Shown: piece after piece, positions 33,553 to 45,017 of the stretch | Position numbering within the stretch: the stretch's first letter is position 1 | Layout: each line of letters opens with the position of its first letter | Assembly (NCBI GenBank): GCA_020744425.1 | Contig: JAGMUV010000024.1 | Coordinates: forward strand, 744,001 to 808,000 | Source of the DNA: Dactylonectria macrodidyma | Lineage: Eukaryota; Ascomycota; Sordariomycetes; Hypocreales; Nectriaceae | Direction of reading: 5' to 3' | Length of the DNA: 64,000 bases | Notes under the pieces: generated by a model | Told to the model about the DNA's origin: nothing | Database searches by the model: none | The model's input: the letters and a program-made list of their open reading frames with translations, nothing else | Translations under genes and position numbers: made by a program

Positions 33553-34673
33553 ATGCCACACGCCGAAGGAGAGACTACCATCCAGGGCGTGCAACTGCAC
33601 GTCAACGACGGTCTCTTAGCGGCGGACGAGGTTGAGCAGATGGTGTCTTCATATCCTACGGACTCTATCGAAGAGCTATACAATCGGTATCTGACCCATG
33701 GCTACGTTCTCGTCCGAGGCTTGCTCCCTCGCGAGGATGTCCTGGCTGCACGTGAGGCGTATTTCACTTCCATGGAGCCAAGCGGGGTCATCAAGGATGG
33801 CGCGAAGCCTGTCGAGGGAATATTTAATGATACGGCCAGTCCAGCTGACTACCCTGGGATTGGAGCTGGCAGTGTAAAGAATGCGCCACCAGGATCAACG
33901 GATCGATCGGCAATCTTCGTCAATGCCGCGCTCAAGGCGCACACTGAGCCGTGGTATGCTGGCTCCAAGGATGGCAGTGTCCGCGGGTTCTGCAACCACC
34001 CTGCTTTGAAGGAGTTTGTTGCCCGCTTGACTGGTTGGGGTGATTCCACTCTTCCTGTTCGACGCACCCTTCTTCGAAACAATACTCCCGGGAACCGAGC
34101 GATCGGCGTCCACTACGACCAATCATTCATGCGGTATGGAGAGCCAACAGCCTTGACAGCATGGGTTCCAATTGGAGATGTGCGTCTTCAAGGTGGCGGG
34201 CTCATCTACCTACAGGGCGGAGACAAGCTTGGTCAAGAGATTGAGGACGAGTTTTCGGCCAAAGCAAAGGCAGCTGGTATGAGTGATGAAGAGATGCGAT
34301 ACGCCTTCAACGCCAACATGATGTCCACTGGCTTCCTCGCAGAAGGACCCGCAGATTTTGGGAGGATGCACGACAAGAAGTGGCTTGTGAGCCACTATCA
34401 GGCTGGAGACGTTGTTTTCCACACGCCTCACATGGTTAGATTCTTCCTACTTGATCCAGTTTAGGTTTTAACCAGATTGACAGATCCACGCGTCAACCAT
34501 CAACCATGATCCAGAGGGCCGCATCAGACTCGGCACCGATCTACGCTTTGTAAACTCCGCCCGACGCTGGGATACGGTAAGCACGAGACCCATTGACAAG
34601 GCGACGGCTAAGAACGTAAACTAATACTTCACAGCGATGGGATAAAGATTATGAGTTTGACGATGGGCTGTAG
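33553..34673 (+). CDS. phytanoyl-CoA dioxygenase (PhyH) family protein
   Basis: Three exons, 33553-34434, 34484-34576 and 34635-34673, give 337 residues. The iron ligands are H187 and D189 (GVHYDQ) and H296 (MIHASTIN, created by the first splice), with an Arg in RLGTDLRF downstream for 2-oxoglutarate. Other family blocks are YVLVRGLLP and QGGGLIYLQGGDKLG. The enzyme should hydroxylate a small substrate using 2-oxoglutarate, O2 and Fe(II); PhyH proteins act on fatty acyl-CoAs, ectoine precursors or secondary metabolites. No peroxisomal targeting tail is seen (ends DDGL). Introns are 49 and 58 nt. The promoter contains a clear TATA box, suggesting inducible expression. Confidence 0.88.
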
Positions 34674-35411
34674 TGGTGGCCAGGGATGAACTGATTAATG
34701 AGAATGTACCAACACATGATGAGAACTGAGATTTGCCATTGTCAACGAGTCAGCGCTGGAGATATTGATGAGAGTCCACACCTTAACGGACACACAAGAG
34801 AACTATCATATCCATTTAAAAATTTGCATGCCGGGAACTATCCTCGTAGCCCCTCTCTGACTTGATAATCCGTATGAGCGCCTTAGCACAGTGTTTGACC
34901 TTTTGGAAGTAAAGGTACTGGATGAGGCTCCCAGATATTAGAAAGATACATCATGCAATACATTAATGGCGTTCAGCCCGTGCTCATGAGACACCGCCAG
35001 CCCCGTGACGAAATGATGACTATGAAGCACTATAATATGTGCATATTCGAGCGACCATGATAATACGACAACGTAGTCACATGGCACAGGTGTATCAGCG
35101 CCTTCTTCACCGATTGGCAAGGCTTCAGGCATGAAATTGCTGCCACCATCGCCGCAATCGCCGCAGTTGCTGTCCCACACAGTTGCCGCATTTGCCGCAC
35201 GTCGCCGCAGTCACCCTCAATAACCACCCCAAAACTCATTGTTCGATACGGTCAAAATCACGTTGGCCTTTGGGGAGATGTGCTTTTTAATCATTTGGCT
35301 GGTGCCAGGTTTCGTAGGTTAGTGTATCGCTTTGCAATCATCAACATGCAAGTCTACAACCTAAAGTCACTTCTGAAAACCCAGCTTCAACACGTCATTC
35401 ACCCGTCTATC
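34674..35411. other. intergenic, contains GCCGCA array
   Basis: A 738-bp gap before the HD-domain gene. Apart from the GCCGCA array at 35151-35209 it holds no gene. Confidence 0.55.
35151..35209 (+). repeat. array of five GCCGCA hexamers in a promoter
   Basis: GCCGCA occurs at 35151, 35160, 35185, 35194 and 35204, that is five same-orientation copies in 59 bp with intervals of 9, 25, 9 and 10. It lies about 200-260 bp upstream of the HD-domain gene start. The near-helical spacing suggests clustered factor binding sites rather than a coding repeat. Confidence 0.55.
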
Positions 35412-36086
35412 ATGCCCGAACAGCTCTTCAGTCTCATCCCCCAGAAAAAGGTCTGCTCGACGGCACTTGAGTTGGCCCGCGATGTCCTCCCAGAGCCACT
35501 CTTCAACCACAGCTTGCGCGTCTTTTTCCTAGCCAAATTCCTCGCCGAAAAAGAAAACAGTGCCTGGGCAGACCATCCAAAGCTGCCGCTCCTCTTCGTT
35601 GCCACCGTCTGCCATGATCTAGGAGCCAGCGATCTCTACAACGGCAAGCAGCGGTTCGAAGTCGAAAGCGCAGACGCGGCCCAGCAGCACCTGCTGGCCC
35701 ACGGGGTTCCAGACGCCGACGTCTACGAGGTCTGGGTTGCTATTGCGCTGCACACAAGCAGCGGCATCGCCGAGAGGATTAGCTCCTTGTCGCGACTCCT
35801 GCGCCTCGCCGTCATGTGCGATTTTGCGCCAGCCGAGTTTCGAGAGACACGAGGCATCAAGGCTTACGCGGCTCGTCTTGAAGAGGTCCTCCCGCGCCTA
35901 GAGGTTGAAAAGGCGCTTGGAGATGCTGTCTTGAAGCAGGCCATCAAGATTCCCCATCATATCGACAGTCTAACCTGGCCTAATTCGAACAAGCACCCGG
36001 GGCCAAGCTGGCCGGGAGTTCTGATGCGCGCACACCTCGAGAATCCTACCCATGAGGGAATTAACCCTGCCTTTTACGCATTTTGA
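35412..36086 (+). CDS. HD-domain hydrolase, cyanamide-hydratase-like
   Basis: Single-exon gene; the ATG at 35412 gives 224 residues, the usual length of the family, though an in-frame ATG at 35346 would add 22. The HD metal site is visible as FNHSLRV (H33) and VCHDLG (H68, D69), with a later ALHTSSGIAE helix. Fungal cyanamide hydratase-like proteins with this order convert cyanamide to urea or hydrolyse related nitriles; others in the family are uncharacterised. A stretch near the end, HPGPSWPGVLMRAHL, matches the conserved C-terminal segment. The GCCGCA array upstream may be its control region. Family assignment is firm, substrate less so. Confidence 0.82.
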   Translation: MPEQLFSLIPQKKVCSTALELARDVLPEPLFNHSLRVFFLAKFLAEKENSAWADHPKLPLLFVATVCHDLGASDLYNGKQRFEVESADAAQQHLLAHGVPDADVYEVWVAIALHTSSGIAERISSLSRLLRLAVMCDFAPAEFRETRGIKAYAARLEEVLPRLEVEKALGDAVLKQAIKIPHHIDSLTWPNSNKHPGPSWPGVLMRAHLENPTHEGINPAFYAF

Positions 36087-36446
36087 TCTTTTCTACGCGG
36101 TTGAGGTGGGTTCTTACCCACAGTCGCTCACTGTAACACGAAATGTTTTCTTAGCGATTGATGGAAGCCGTGTTGTTTAAGTAGCTAGACATCTAACCTG
36201 GCCCGATACCGCAATGATGAGAATAGCGTGGGTTCACGTATTGGAACACCTAGGCTGATAGTACTTTTCATATTTATAATGAATTCATGTTTGTTTAATA
36301 CACCACTGTTGAATAAAGTGCGACATGTTACCCTAGTACGGTCCGTCACGCTTTTAAGCTATGTGCTGTTCATCCCCGGCCCATTCATTCATTGCAACCC
36401 ATGCAAGCCTTGACGCAAAGATTGATTTCCATCAAGCCAGGATTTC
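36087..36446. other. intergenic, no gene seen
   Basis: A 360-bp gap between convergent 3' ends. Nothing was recognised in it. Confidence 0.6.
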
Positions 36447-38256
36447 TTACACCCTCTGCTCACCCTCGTCCTGCTCAGCTCTTGCAATATCCAATTTCTG
36501 GATAGGAAGAGGCTCAGTCAAGCCCATCGCCGAAGCAATCTCCATCAACCTCGTCTTCTCCTCTTGAGCCGCCGTGTCACCAAATACGGCATCCATATCC
36601 TCCAGACTCTTGCCCCTTGTCTCCGGTACGAAGAAGTAGGTGAAGATGAAGGCAAGCAGGCAGAAAGCAGCAAAGAAGATGTAGGTTCCCCAGCCGAGAG
36701 TCTCGAGCATGTCGGGGGTCACGAGACCGATGATGAAGTTGCACATCCACGTCGCGCTGGTGGTGATGGCCATGGCCTTAGAGCGGTTGCCCAGGTTAAA
36801 GATTTCCGAGGGGAGAACCCATCCGATGGGGGCAAAGGAGAAGGAAAAGTTGATATCGTAGATGTAGATGAAGGCAATGCCCACCCAACCAGCCGCGGCG
36901 TTGGAGATTCCCTTGTCGCTGCCAAAGGCACCAACAACACTACCCACAATAACCAGCGAGATAAAGGTACCAGCAGCACCGCACATGAGCAAAGGCCGGC
37001 GTCCAACCTTGTCGATGAGGAAGAGGGCCGGAAGCGTCGACAACGTGTTGACGATGCCGTACACTCCAGTGGCGAGCAGGCCAGATGTGCTGCCCGACAG
37101 ACCGAGCTGAGCGAACATGGTAGGTGCGTAATAGATGATGGCGTTGCAGCCCATAAACTGCTGAAAGAACATGATAGAGCATCCAATAGCCAGACGTCTA
37201 AAGGCAGACTTGGTAGACACTAGGGCGACGTGCTGGGCAGCGAACAGCGAAATGCCGTTCTTTCCGGGGAACTTGTCGCGCGTAACGGCCTCATCAAAGA
37301 GTACTTCAGCCTTGATAGCCAGATATTCGCCTCGTAGGGACTCTGTATCAGGGTGGACTCTGCGCAGCTGGGACAGCGCGGCGAGGGCCTTGGTCTCGTT
37401 GCCGCGCATGAGATGGTATCGAGGCGACTCGGGGAAGAAGATCATGCCGATGCCCAGGATCAACGCGGGGACGATCTGAATAGCAAAGGGTACTCGCCAC
37501 GCTGCTTCCGACTGGCCGGTGCAGCCACCAGGTCCGACGTCCTTGCTGGGGTCAAACTTGGGGTCTGAAGCGGTGCCGCCAGTGTAGGGGATATCGGGGG
37601 CGCAGCGAGTGCCACCAATGTATTGCGTGCCGTACTCGAGCCAGTAGCTGATGAGAATGCCGAGCGTGATGCTGAGTTGCTGCAGAACGACGAGGGTTCC
37701 ACGGATGCCTGGGGTTGAGACTTCAGACACATACATGGGTACGATCATGGTCAGCATGCCAACTGCGAAACCAGCAATGGCACGTCCTAGAAAATTTTAG
37801 ACACGGAATCTTGCTGAGCATCATCAATGAAGCTTTGAACTCACCTGCAAACAACATGGCAACTGAAATGGCACCCGCTTGCACAGCCGAGCCGATAGTG
37901 AAGATAACAACACCAACCAGCATCGAGCCCTTCCTACCCAGCCGATCCGCAATAGGACCATTGACCAACGAACCAAGCCAAGCCAGTAGCAGCAGCGACG
38001 AGACGAACCAGCCCTTAAAGCCGCTATCCAGGCCGATGCGCGGGAACTGGGCCGTAAAAGACTCCATTGTCATGACACCTGACACGACGCCCTGATCATA
38101 GCCGAAGAGGAAGCCGCCTAGACTGGCGAACTGAGATAGGTGAGTAGAAATACATCATGATTAGAAGATTACACATACGGCTGAAAGACCTAGGATATAA
38201 GGGTTTTCTCGGAGCGTGGCCCAGACGCCTTTGCCCTTGACTGGTGCGTCGGCCAT
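36447..38256 (-). CDS. MFS sugar transporter
   Basis: Exons 38256-38179, 38130-37845 and 37786-36447, with introns of 48 and 58 nt, encode 567 residues. The sugar-porter signatures are in place: GFLFGYDQGVVSG in helix 1, ADRLGRK between helices 2 and 3, PESPRYH before helix 7, QQFMGCNAIIYYAP in helix 7, and PETRGKSLEDMD after helix 12. Twelve membrane helices can be traced. The Gln-rich helix 7 and the insert with paired Cys in the first long outer loop resemble fungal monosaccharide and quinate permeases. It should be a plasma-membrane proton symporter. The long frames on the opposite strand are artefacts of biased codon use. Confidence 0.93.
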
Positions 38257-39025
38257 TGTGATTGAGTTGTTTGGTGTTGACGAAAACCCAAACCCGGTCG
38301 GTGAAAATATGCACCGAGTGTTGTAAAATCGTGTAGTAGTCTTATCCTGGTTGTGTTTCTTCCTCAACGTTGTAAAAGATGTCGTCGTCACAGGTTATTT
38401 ATATTTCCAAGTTTTAAGTTACATCCTCCTCTAATTCTCCATCCCGTCACTCCCCGCGTCCCCCCGTGGGGTTTGAAGGGCGTCCAACATGGGCAGATCG
38501 GCGTCTCGTCACCTGATGTCTGGTGAGGGTGGGTTCTAGGTCCGGGCAACAGTTGTCCGGATCCAATAGACGAAGCCCACCGTCGATCCTACCCAAACCC
38601 AAGAGCCAATTGTGAGGCTCGAGGCTAAAAACCCACTCCCGAATATCCACACCGAATACGCCGCCGTCGTGCCGAAAGTTGCAACGGCTCTGGACAACTG
38701 TCGTCCGGCGACCGAGTGATGGATCCTGCTCGAGTCAGGTATGTTCTTGGGTAGAGCCAATTGTCTCGGACGGTATCACGGAATACCCCACAGGCGAGGC
38801 TGGACGACTGTGCTCCGGTTGACGGATCCGAGCCCCAGGAACCAAGTCATGGGAGATGAAATGACGCGTGCCATGGCTCCTCACGCGACTTGTCTTTTTT
38901 ACTTCTTCCGACATTTGACGTTGAAGTGATACTTTTTTGTTAGGCCAAACGCGTGATTGCAAGCTAGACACACATACGGACGGATAAACAACTGACAACT
39001 CCAAGCCAATAACTGACTGGTAGAG
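38257..39025. promoter_or_regulatory. divergent promoter region, sugar transporter / P-loop kinase
   Basis: A 769-bp region between two head-to-head starts. It contains C-rich runs near 38455 that could serve carbon-catabolite or stress factors, but no defined site was assigned. Confidence 0.45.
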
Positions 39026-39861
39026 ATGCATTGTCTCGGAAAATCAGACACTATGAAAGAAGGTCGCGGAGTCGAAAGGGCTATTTTGATGCTTCGCGAG
39101 CGCATCGACTATCTTCTCCGCCAGCAGAAGCTTCACTATCCCAAGAAACGCATCCTCATTGCGTTAGCCGGCGTGCCCGGGTCTGGAAAGTCGACAATAT
39201 GCGCCGCGCTTCTCCAGGCCTTGCGTGAGCATGGCATTGACGACGTCTCTGTTCTTCCCATGGTACGAAACTCATCAACTGTCAGCTTCTGCGTACTGAC
39301 ACTTGATAACAGGACGGCTTCCATCACACCAGAGCCACGTTATCATCCTTCATCGATCCAGACCTAGCCTTTCAGAAACGAGGCGCTCCATTCACATTCG
39401 ACGCCGCAGCCTTCTTACGACACGTCGTCACTGTCAAGCAGTTGCCTGTGACGGAATGCGACGAACCAGAAATAGTCCACACAGCACCCAGCTTTGATCA
39501 TGCTGTGGGTGATCCCGTGCCGGATGCCATTTCCATCTCGTCAAGATGCAGAATCGTTATTCTCGAGGGAAACTATGTATTGCTGAATGAGCAACCCTGG
39601 AACAAAATCGCCGAGCTCGCTGACGACAGGTAAGTCTCCGTCCACTATTGGTATCCTTCCCCTGACAAAGCCCTTTCTGGCAGATGGTTCGTCGACGTGG
39701 TTCCTGAAGTCGCGAGGGAACGCATCGTCCAACGACATATACAAGCCGGCATCGAAAAGACCCGGCCCGCTGCGATTCTACGCGCTGACAGCAACGACAT
39801 GCCCAACGGAGAGTGCATTCGATCAAACTTGATAGAGCCCAATATCCGCATTCTCAATTGA
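39026..39861 (+). CDS. uridine kinase-like P-loop kinase (YFH7/fructose-kinase-like)
   Basis: Three exons, 39026-39262, 39313-39629 and 39684-39861, give 243 residues; the ATG at 39053 is an equally possible start. Walker A is GVPGSGKST (residues 49-57). The first splice brings in DGFHHTRATL, the acid-base motif of the uridine kinase/phosphoribulokinase family (DGFH). VILEGNYVLL and a final RERIVQRHI lid helix complete the fold. Relatives act as uridine/pantothenate-type kinases or as the yeast YFH7 ATPase. It is divergent from a sugar transporter and 28 bp tail-to-tail from a Zn2Cys6 regulator, which hints at a small carbohydrate- or nucleoside-use module. Substrate not determinable. Confidence 0.85.
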
Positions 39862-39889
39862 GCTGCTTGTTACCTCTCTTGAACGTTTG

Positions 39890-42167
39890 TTAGATTTGGT
39901 CCATGCTCGGATCCTGCCATCCGAAGAAACTAAAAAAGTCGCCCGACCCCGTATCCCACATCGAGAGCTCCATCAGTGACGGGTCGAGCTGGATGTTTTC
40001 CCAGTCGTTTGTCTCAATCGTAGGTCCAGGAACCAGGAGGTCGAGAATATCTGCGCACCGTTGTGCCAGAGGGTTGTTGGCATAGACGTTGCGGAACACG
40101 TCTCGGGCGACATCAAGGTCGTTTTGCCACTCGGGTCGCTTCTGAGACTCCGCGTCTCCCAAGATGGCGAGGGAGATGACTAGCGAGGCATGAAATAGAA
40201 AAAAGCTGCTTGTGTTAGCGTACCAGCACCATAGATATCGCGCGGTGTAGCGTACACAGAATACCAAGTAACGAGTCCCGTCACAAACTCAGTCTGAGAG
40301 AAGCCTTGTATCGAGGCAATAGTAGAGCTTGCTGCGCTCACCGCAATTTTCCTGCTCCGATCGTCTGCCTCAGTCCATGTGATTGAACCTCCTCCTTTAC
40401 GGCTTCGCTCGACAGCTCTTTTGACCATGAGCTGTCGGAAGAGGATGATCTTGAGGTTCCAGAAACGCCACCATAGGCGACATCTAGCGAATAGGAATGA
40501 CGTGTCGCTGCTACTTGACTCTTGGTTCAGCTGAAAGTAGGGGGGTAAAGTCCCTGTCCATGCGTCTAGTGCGCGGTTCATAGCCCATGCATCCTCGGAA
40601 GAAACGCCAGTAGAAGAAAGAAGGCTGTTCGAGATGTAGTTTGACTGAACATGTAGCTCGCTTTGCCACTTCATTCCCGAGTAGAGCGTGGGCTCTGCCG
40701 ACTCGACAGGAAGGGTAGCAGTTGTCGCTGTCAGGTACTAGTTGCTGGTTAATATGACAGAGTGATTTGGGGTAATGGCACATACCTCGTCCGGGATATT
40801 CATGACAGCCCTGACGTCCATAGATTCCTTACCCGGCAGCAAAATAGGTCTCCCAAACGTAGTCGACGCGCCGCTGTCGAATATGTAAAGCCCCCACCAG
40901 ACCCTACGACGCATCTCGCGTTGGAGGAGGCTGATATCCCAGTTTGGAAGCTCGCGATGAAGTCCGAGGCTCAACGCCATCCGCGTAGCCAGCCCCAGTA
41001 AGTTTGAGCCCGTGTTGGGCTTGTTCCGCTTTTGGCTGAGATTGCTAAGCAGGACGAGAGCCTGCACAAAGGTCAAGTTGGCGCTCGCAAACAGGGACTC
41101 GTCTTCGCCAACCGACAGCGCACGATGATAGAGCCCGTCGTCGAGCTCCGACTGCGAATCGTTGAGACACCAAGCCCCCAGCGCGAGGATGGTATGCAGA
41201 AGCATCTGCCACGAGCGCTGCTGCGGCTGCGGCAGGACTTCGTGGAACTGGGCCCTGAAGGTCGCCTCATGGACGAACGGATAGGTTCGATGGTAGACGG
41301 AGAAATAGCTGTCGATGAGTTGTTCCATCACTTGGCGCGATGCAACGGACTGGGAAACGCGCGACGACGTCTCGGCTTGGTTGAGGAGGCTCGGTGACGT
41401 GGCGGCTATGGCTTGGCTTTCCGAGAGGCCCTTGGAATGGCCCATCCAGAATAGGAGGGATCTCAGGAAGAAGACGCCTGCAGTTGATCCTAGAGAAGAA
41501 TTAGCAAGCATGTTAATAGTTGCTGTGTCGTTGACGAACCCAGGTATCCTGTCCCGCTGGGAGCCACTGACAGGGCCGCCATGCCATCAGCCAGCTCATT
41601 GACATCTTCCTGCCAATCGAATCCATCCGCCTCTTCTGGGACTGCTTCGGATATCGATTCCTCGGTTGGTTTCTTTGGAGCACTTGTAGCTGAGGCAGGG
41701 CCCTCTGCGACGAATGACGGTGCGCCGCTGCTTGCTGTTGAGGCTGGGCGCTCTTTGACGTTGGCCGCGATAGCTTCCTCAATGTTAAGGTCAGGATGCA
41801 TCTGAGACAACAGGTCTTCTAGTTGTTGCATTCGCCGCTCGACACTCGTTAGATATCTAGGATTCTTGTCAGGTGCATCAACTATGAAGAACAGAGTGAA
41901 CTACTCACGCGCGAGTGAGCGGCGAACGGAGCACCTTGCGGCTATAGTGACATGTCCGGCCATGATGAAGACAGGCACTACAGCTCGGCCTCTGCTTCGA
42001 GCACTAAGCGACGTCATCAGCCTCCAGACACTGACTACGCATGGGGCCTTCTCACCTTGAACTTCTTGACGCGACATGGATCGCACTAGGATTCGTCAGC
42101 ACGATGCAGCCCCTCCAAGATGAAAGGAACGCACCGCAAAATCTAGCTCGCGGGCCACGCCGCTCAT
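39890..42167 (-). CDS. Zn(II)2Cys6 transcription factor with fungal_trans domain
   Basis: Seven exons on the minus strand, 42167-42135, 42085-42056, 42003-41909, 41856-41540, 41489-40786, 40737-40256 and 40205-39890, encode 658 residues. Two introns cut the zinc cluster into tiny exons of 33 and 30 nt; spliced, it reads C12, C15, C22, C29, C32, C39 in GAL4-type CDPCRVKKFKC. YLGSTAGVFFLR, then TYPFVHEATF and GLHRELP follow as fungal_trans blocks. An apparent frameshift near 40200 is removed by a 50-nt intron (donor GTACGC, GCTAAC branch, acceptor CAAGCAG), giving WYSVFFLFHASLVIS. It ends 28 bp from the kinase gene. GAL4-type regulators of this kind often control sugar or secondary metabolism. 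Confidence 0.87.
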
Positions 42168-43133
42168 TGCAACACCTGGGCGCGAGACTCCCGTCCAATG
42201 GGTCTCATTAATTAGCTTCTTCAAACGGTTTGATTTAAGTCGTCATCATGCGATGATGTCAGTTGACGATGCTGGACTCTTATCTGATAAAGAGTTGTGG
42301 ATGGAGGAAAAAGGCGTCCTTCAATCAGAGGCCTTGAGAAGAGGGATCGTCGCTCTGACTAACGGCTTATTGGTCGGTCCGGGGTACCATTGTGGAGGCG
42401 TGACAAGGTGAGCAACTTTCAACAGAAGAGTTGAAGTGTTGAGGTGACATCGAGGACGCATTTGATGAAAATTAACAGTGTTATAGATATGAAAACTGCT
42501 TCAATTAATACAATTCTGATGATAATCGAAGTCCTACCAGAAATCACGAGCAGATTCATGCCACCTCTCAATCCTTAGGTGTTCCCGATGTTCTCACGTC
42601 CCAAGGGCGAAACTGAGTTGTTGACCACTCAGCAACAGCTAAGTTTTCCTGTCAAAAATTGGAAATGATTAAGAATATACCAAAGCCCAAATTCTGCAAC
42701 TTGCCCTTTCTCTATTTGAGTCTCGTTCTCTGCGCCCTCCATTGACAACCTGCATAGTGTAGGGTAAGCTTCTCACGGAGTAATATTCGGACTTGTACTA
42801 GTTACGGCTAGGCTATGAATCGGTAACTGAGCGGAGAAATCTCGCAGGGATCTTATGTGTTAAGATTAGAAGTACATACCCCGCCTACACGAGAAAATCA
42901 GTACTTTCTCCGCAACTGTAATAGTGCGGATGCTGCGCGTAGAATGCCTTCTTTGGGATGGCGTCAAGAACCTCCATGTTTAACACAGTTAACACCGACA
43001 CTCCGCGACGGCAAACGGCCCCGCGTACCGTTAGCTGGCTGACTGATGAACGGGGAATTTATGTTGACAAGAACAGAATCACATCTTTCTTGCTCTCTCA
43101 ACTTTCTGAAAAAATCATCATCACATCATTTCA
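42168..43133. promoter_or_regulatory. divergent promoter region, regulator / MFS transporter
   Basis: A 966-bp region between two head-to-head starts with only short frames (for example at 42857-43146 in the transporter leader). No specific element was assigned. Confidence 0.5.
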
Positions 43134-44720
43134 ATGGCGACTGTGACGACTACCCAGAATGACACCCACATTTCCGAGCTCGAGGCCATTCACCTCCGAC
43201 CGTTGAGCTCAGGCAAAGCCCTCGGCGAAGCCGCAGCGAATCCAGTCCGAGACCATCCTGCTGTGGAACATGGCCTCGGCGATGAGTCGTCGTCGCTAAA
43301 TGCTCAGGGCCAGGTGGAGAAATGGAACTATCCAAAGGGGAATTCTGCCAAGCTTGGATTTGCTTTTTTGTCGTTTATCATTGCGGGGATGAATGATGGA
43401 GCCGTTGGCGTAAGATGAATTGCTCGATCCCGGATGGTGCTCGCATGCTGACCTGTTGCTAGGCTTTGATTCCATATGTATAGCTACCCATTTAGAAACT
43501 TCCCTCGCTTGATTTCATGCTCACCAATGTCACAGCTCGAGAGATATTACGACCTCAGCTACACAGTCGTTTCTCTCATCTTCCTAACCCCCTTCGCGGG
43601 CTACTCCATCGCCGCCTTCACGAACGCCCGCATCCACGTCAAGTTTGGCCGGCGCGGCGTCGCCATCATGGCGCCCATCTGCCACATCATCACCTTTGTC
43701 GCCCTGTCCCTCCACCCCCCGTACCCCGTGTTAGTCGTCTGCAACATGGTCAGCGGCTTCGGCAACGGGCTCACTGACGCGTGCTTTTGTGCGTGGATCG
43801 GCGCTATGGACAAGGGCAACACCGTCCAGGGTTTCTTGCACTCTTGTTATTCTGTTGGCGCGCTTCTTGCTCCGCTGATTGCGACTTCGATGGTTGTCAC
43901 GTACGAGCTGCCTTGGTATAATTTCTACTACGTCATGGTAAAATGTCTCGAATGTTTCGGGCTAATGGACACGCTAACATTTATCGCTAGATTGGTATTG
44001 CAGTTTTTGAACTCATTGGCCTTACCATCACGTTCTGGCACAAGACTGGCGCCGTGTACGCTGCCGAACATGCACACGAATCTTCCGGAGCTGGCACAAG
44101 AGAGGCTCTCAAGTCAAAGGTTACTTGGCTGGCCGCTCTCTTCTTCTTTGCATACATGGGTGTCGAAGGTTTGAGCCCCGGCTTCCTAACCTTGAACAAT
44201 CACCTAACAGTAATCTTTAGTCGGCCTGGGTGGATGGATCGTTACCTTTATGCTGCGAGTGCGAAATGCGTCTGCATATGCGTCAGGCGCATCCGTCTCT
44301 GGGTTCTGGGCGGGCCAGGCTCTCGGACGAGCTGCTCTTGGCTTCGTCACTGAAAAATATGGCGAGCGACTGTGCATCACCATTTATCTCGTCCTGTGCG
44401 TGGGCCTCCAGCTTCTGTTTTGGCTCGTTCCTCAGTTCATCGTTTCAGCCGTTGCTGTTGCTTTCCTCGGCTTCTTCTTGGGGCCTATGTTCCCAGGAGC
44501 GGTTATGATGACGGCTAAGCTTCTCCCCAAGCACATCCACGTGAGTGCTATTGGATTTGGAATGGCTCTTGGAGGCACTGGAGGTACGGTGTTTCCCTTT
44601 GCAATTGGTGCCATTGCCGCAAGCAAGGGTGTTGCGGTGTTGCAGCCCATCATCCTAGCTCTGATTGCTGTGGTTGGGCTGGTGTGGCTCAGCTTTCCAC
44701 GCATTCAGAAGAGGGACTAA
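43134..44720 (+). CDS. MFS transporter (fucose-permease/BSC6-like)
   Basis: Five exons, 43134-43409, 43463-43477, 43536-43937, 43991-44168 and 44221-44720, encode 456 residues. The second exon is only 15 nt (ALIPY) but is needed to join GMNDGAVG to LERYYDLSYTVVS in frame, giving the helix-1 and helix-2 pattern of fucose-permease-like MFS proteins. Other blocks are SGFGNGLTDACFCAWIG, SVGALLAPL, GVEVGLGGWIVTFML and FPGAVMMTAK. The N-terminal 70 residues are hydrophilic and probably cytosolic. Twelve helices can be traced. Fungal members are annotated as BSC6-like or sugar-permease-like; the substrate is unknown. It is divergent from a Zn2Cys6 regulator. Confidence 0.88.
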
Positions 44721-45017
44721 GCATATCTGGACTTCTGATCGAGGGTCGAGACGGTTGTATACTTGCCTTTCAGTTGGAGGTCTGTCCGCGTTCTAATTCA
44801 TGAAGATGGTTCTATAGGACAAGAATTGGCTATTGTATACGACGCTGGTGTGTCTCACTGATGGAAGGTTTGATGATAAGAACTGGGTCTCGGAAGATGA
44901 GAGTATTAAACTCGAGTAAGCTTTTGCTTTATATAAATGATAGCAGTTGCAGCAATAGATGGAAATCAATAAAGGCGCTCTTTTTAGTCGAATCCAATAC
45001 AATCAAATCTCTGGTCA

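Noticed and set aside
36564..37223. 219-residue open frame on the plus strand
   Set aside because: It lies wholly opposite the sugar transporter, whose motifs and codon bias explain the absence of stops; it has no family motif.
40180..40267. Apparent frameshift in the Zn2Cys6 gene
   Set aside because: A 50-nt intron (40206-40255) with donor GTACGC, GCTAAC branch and CAG acceptor restores the frame and the expected motif.
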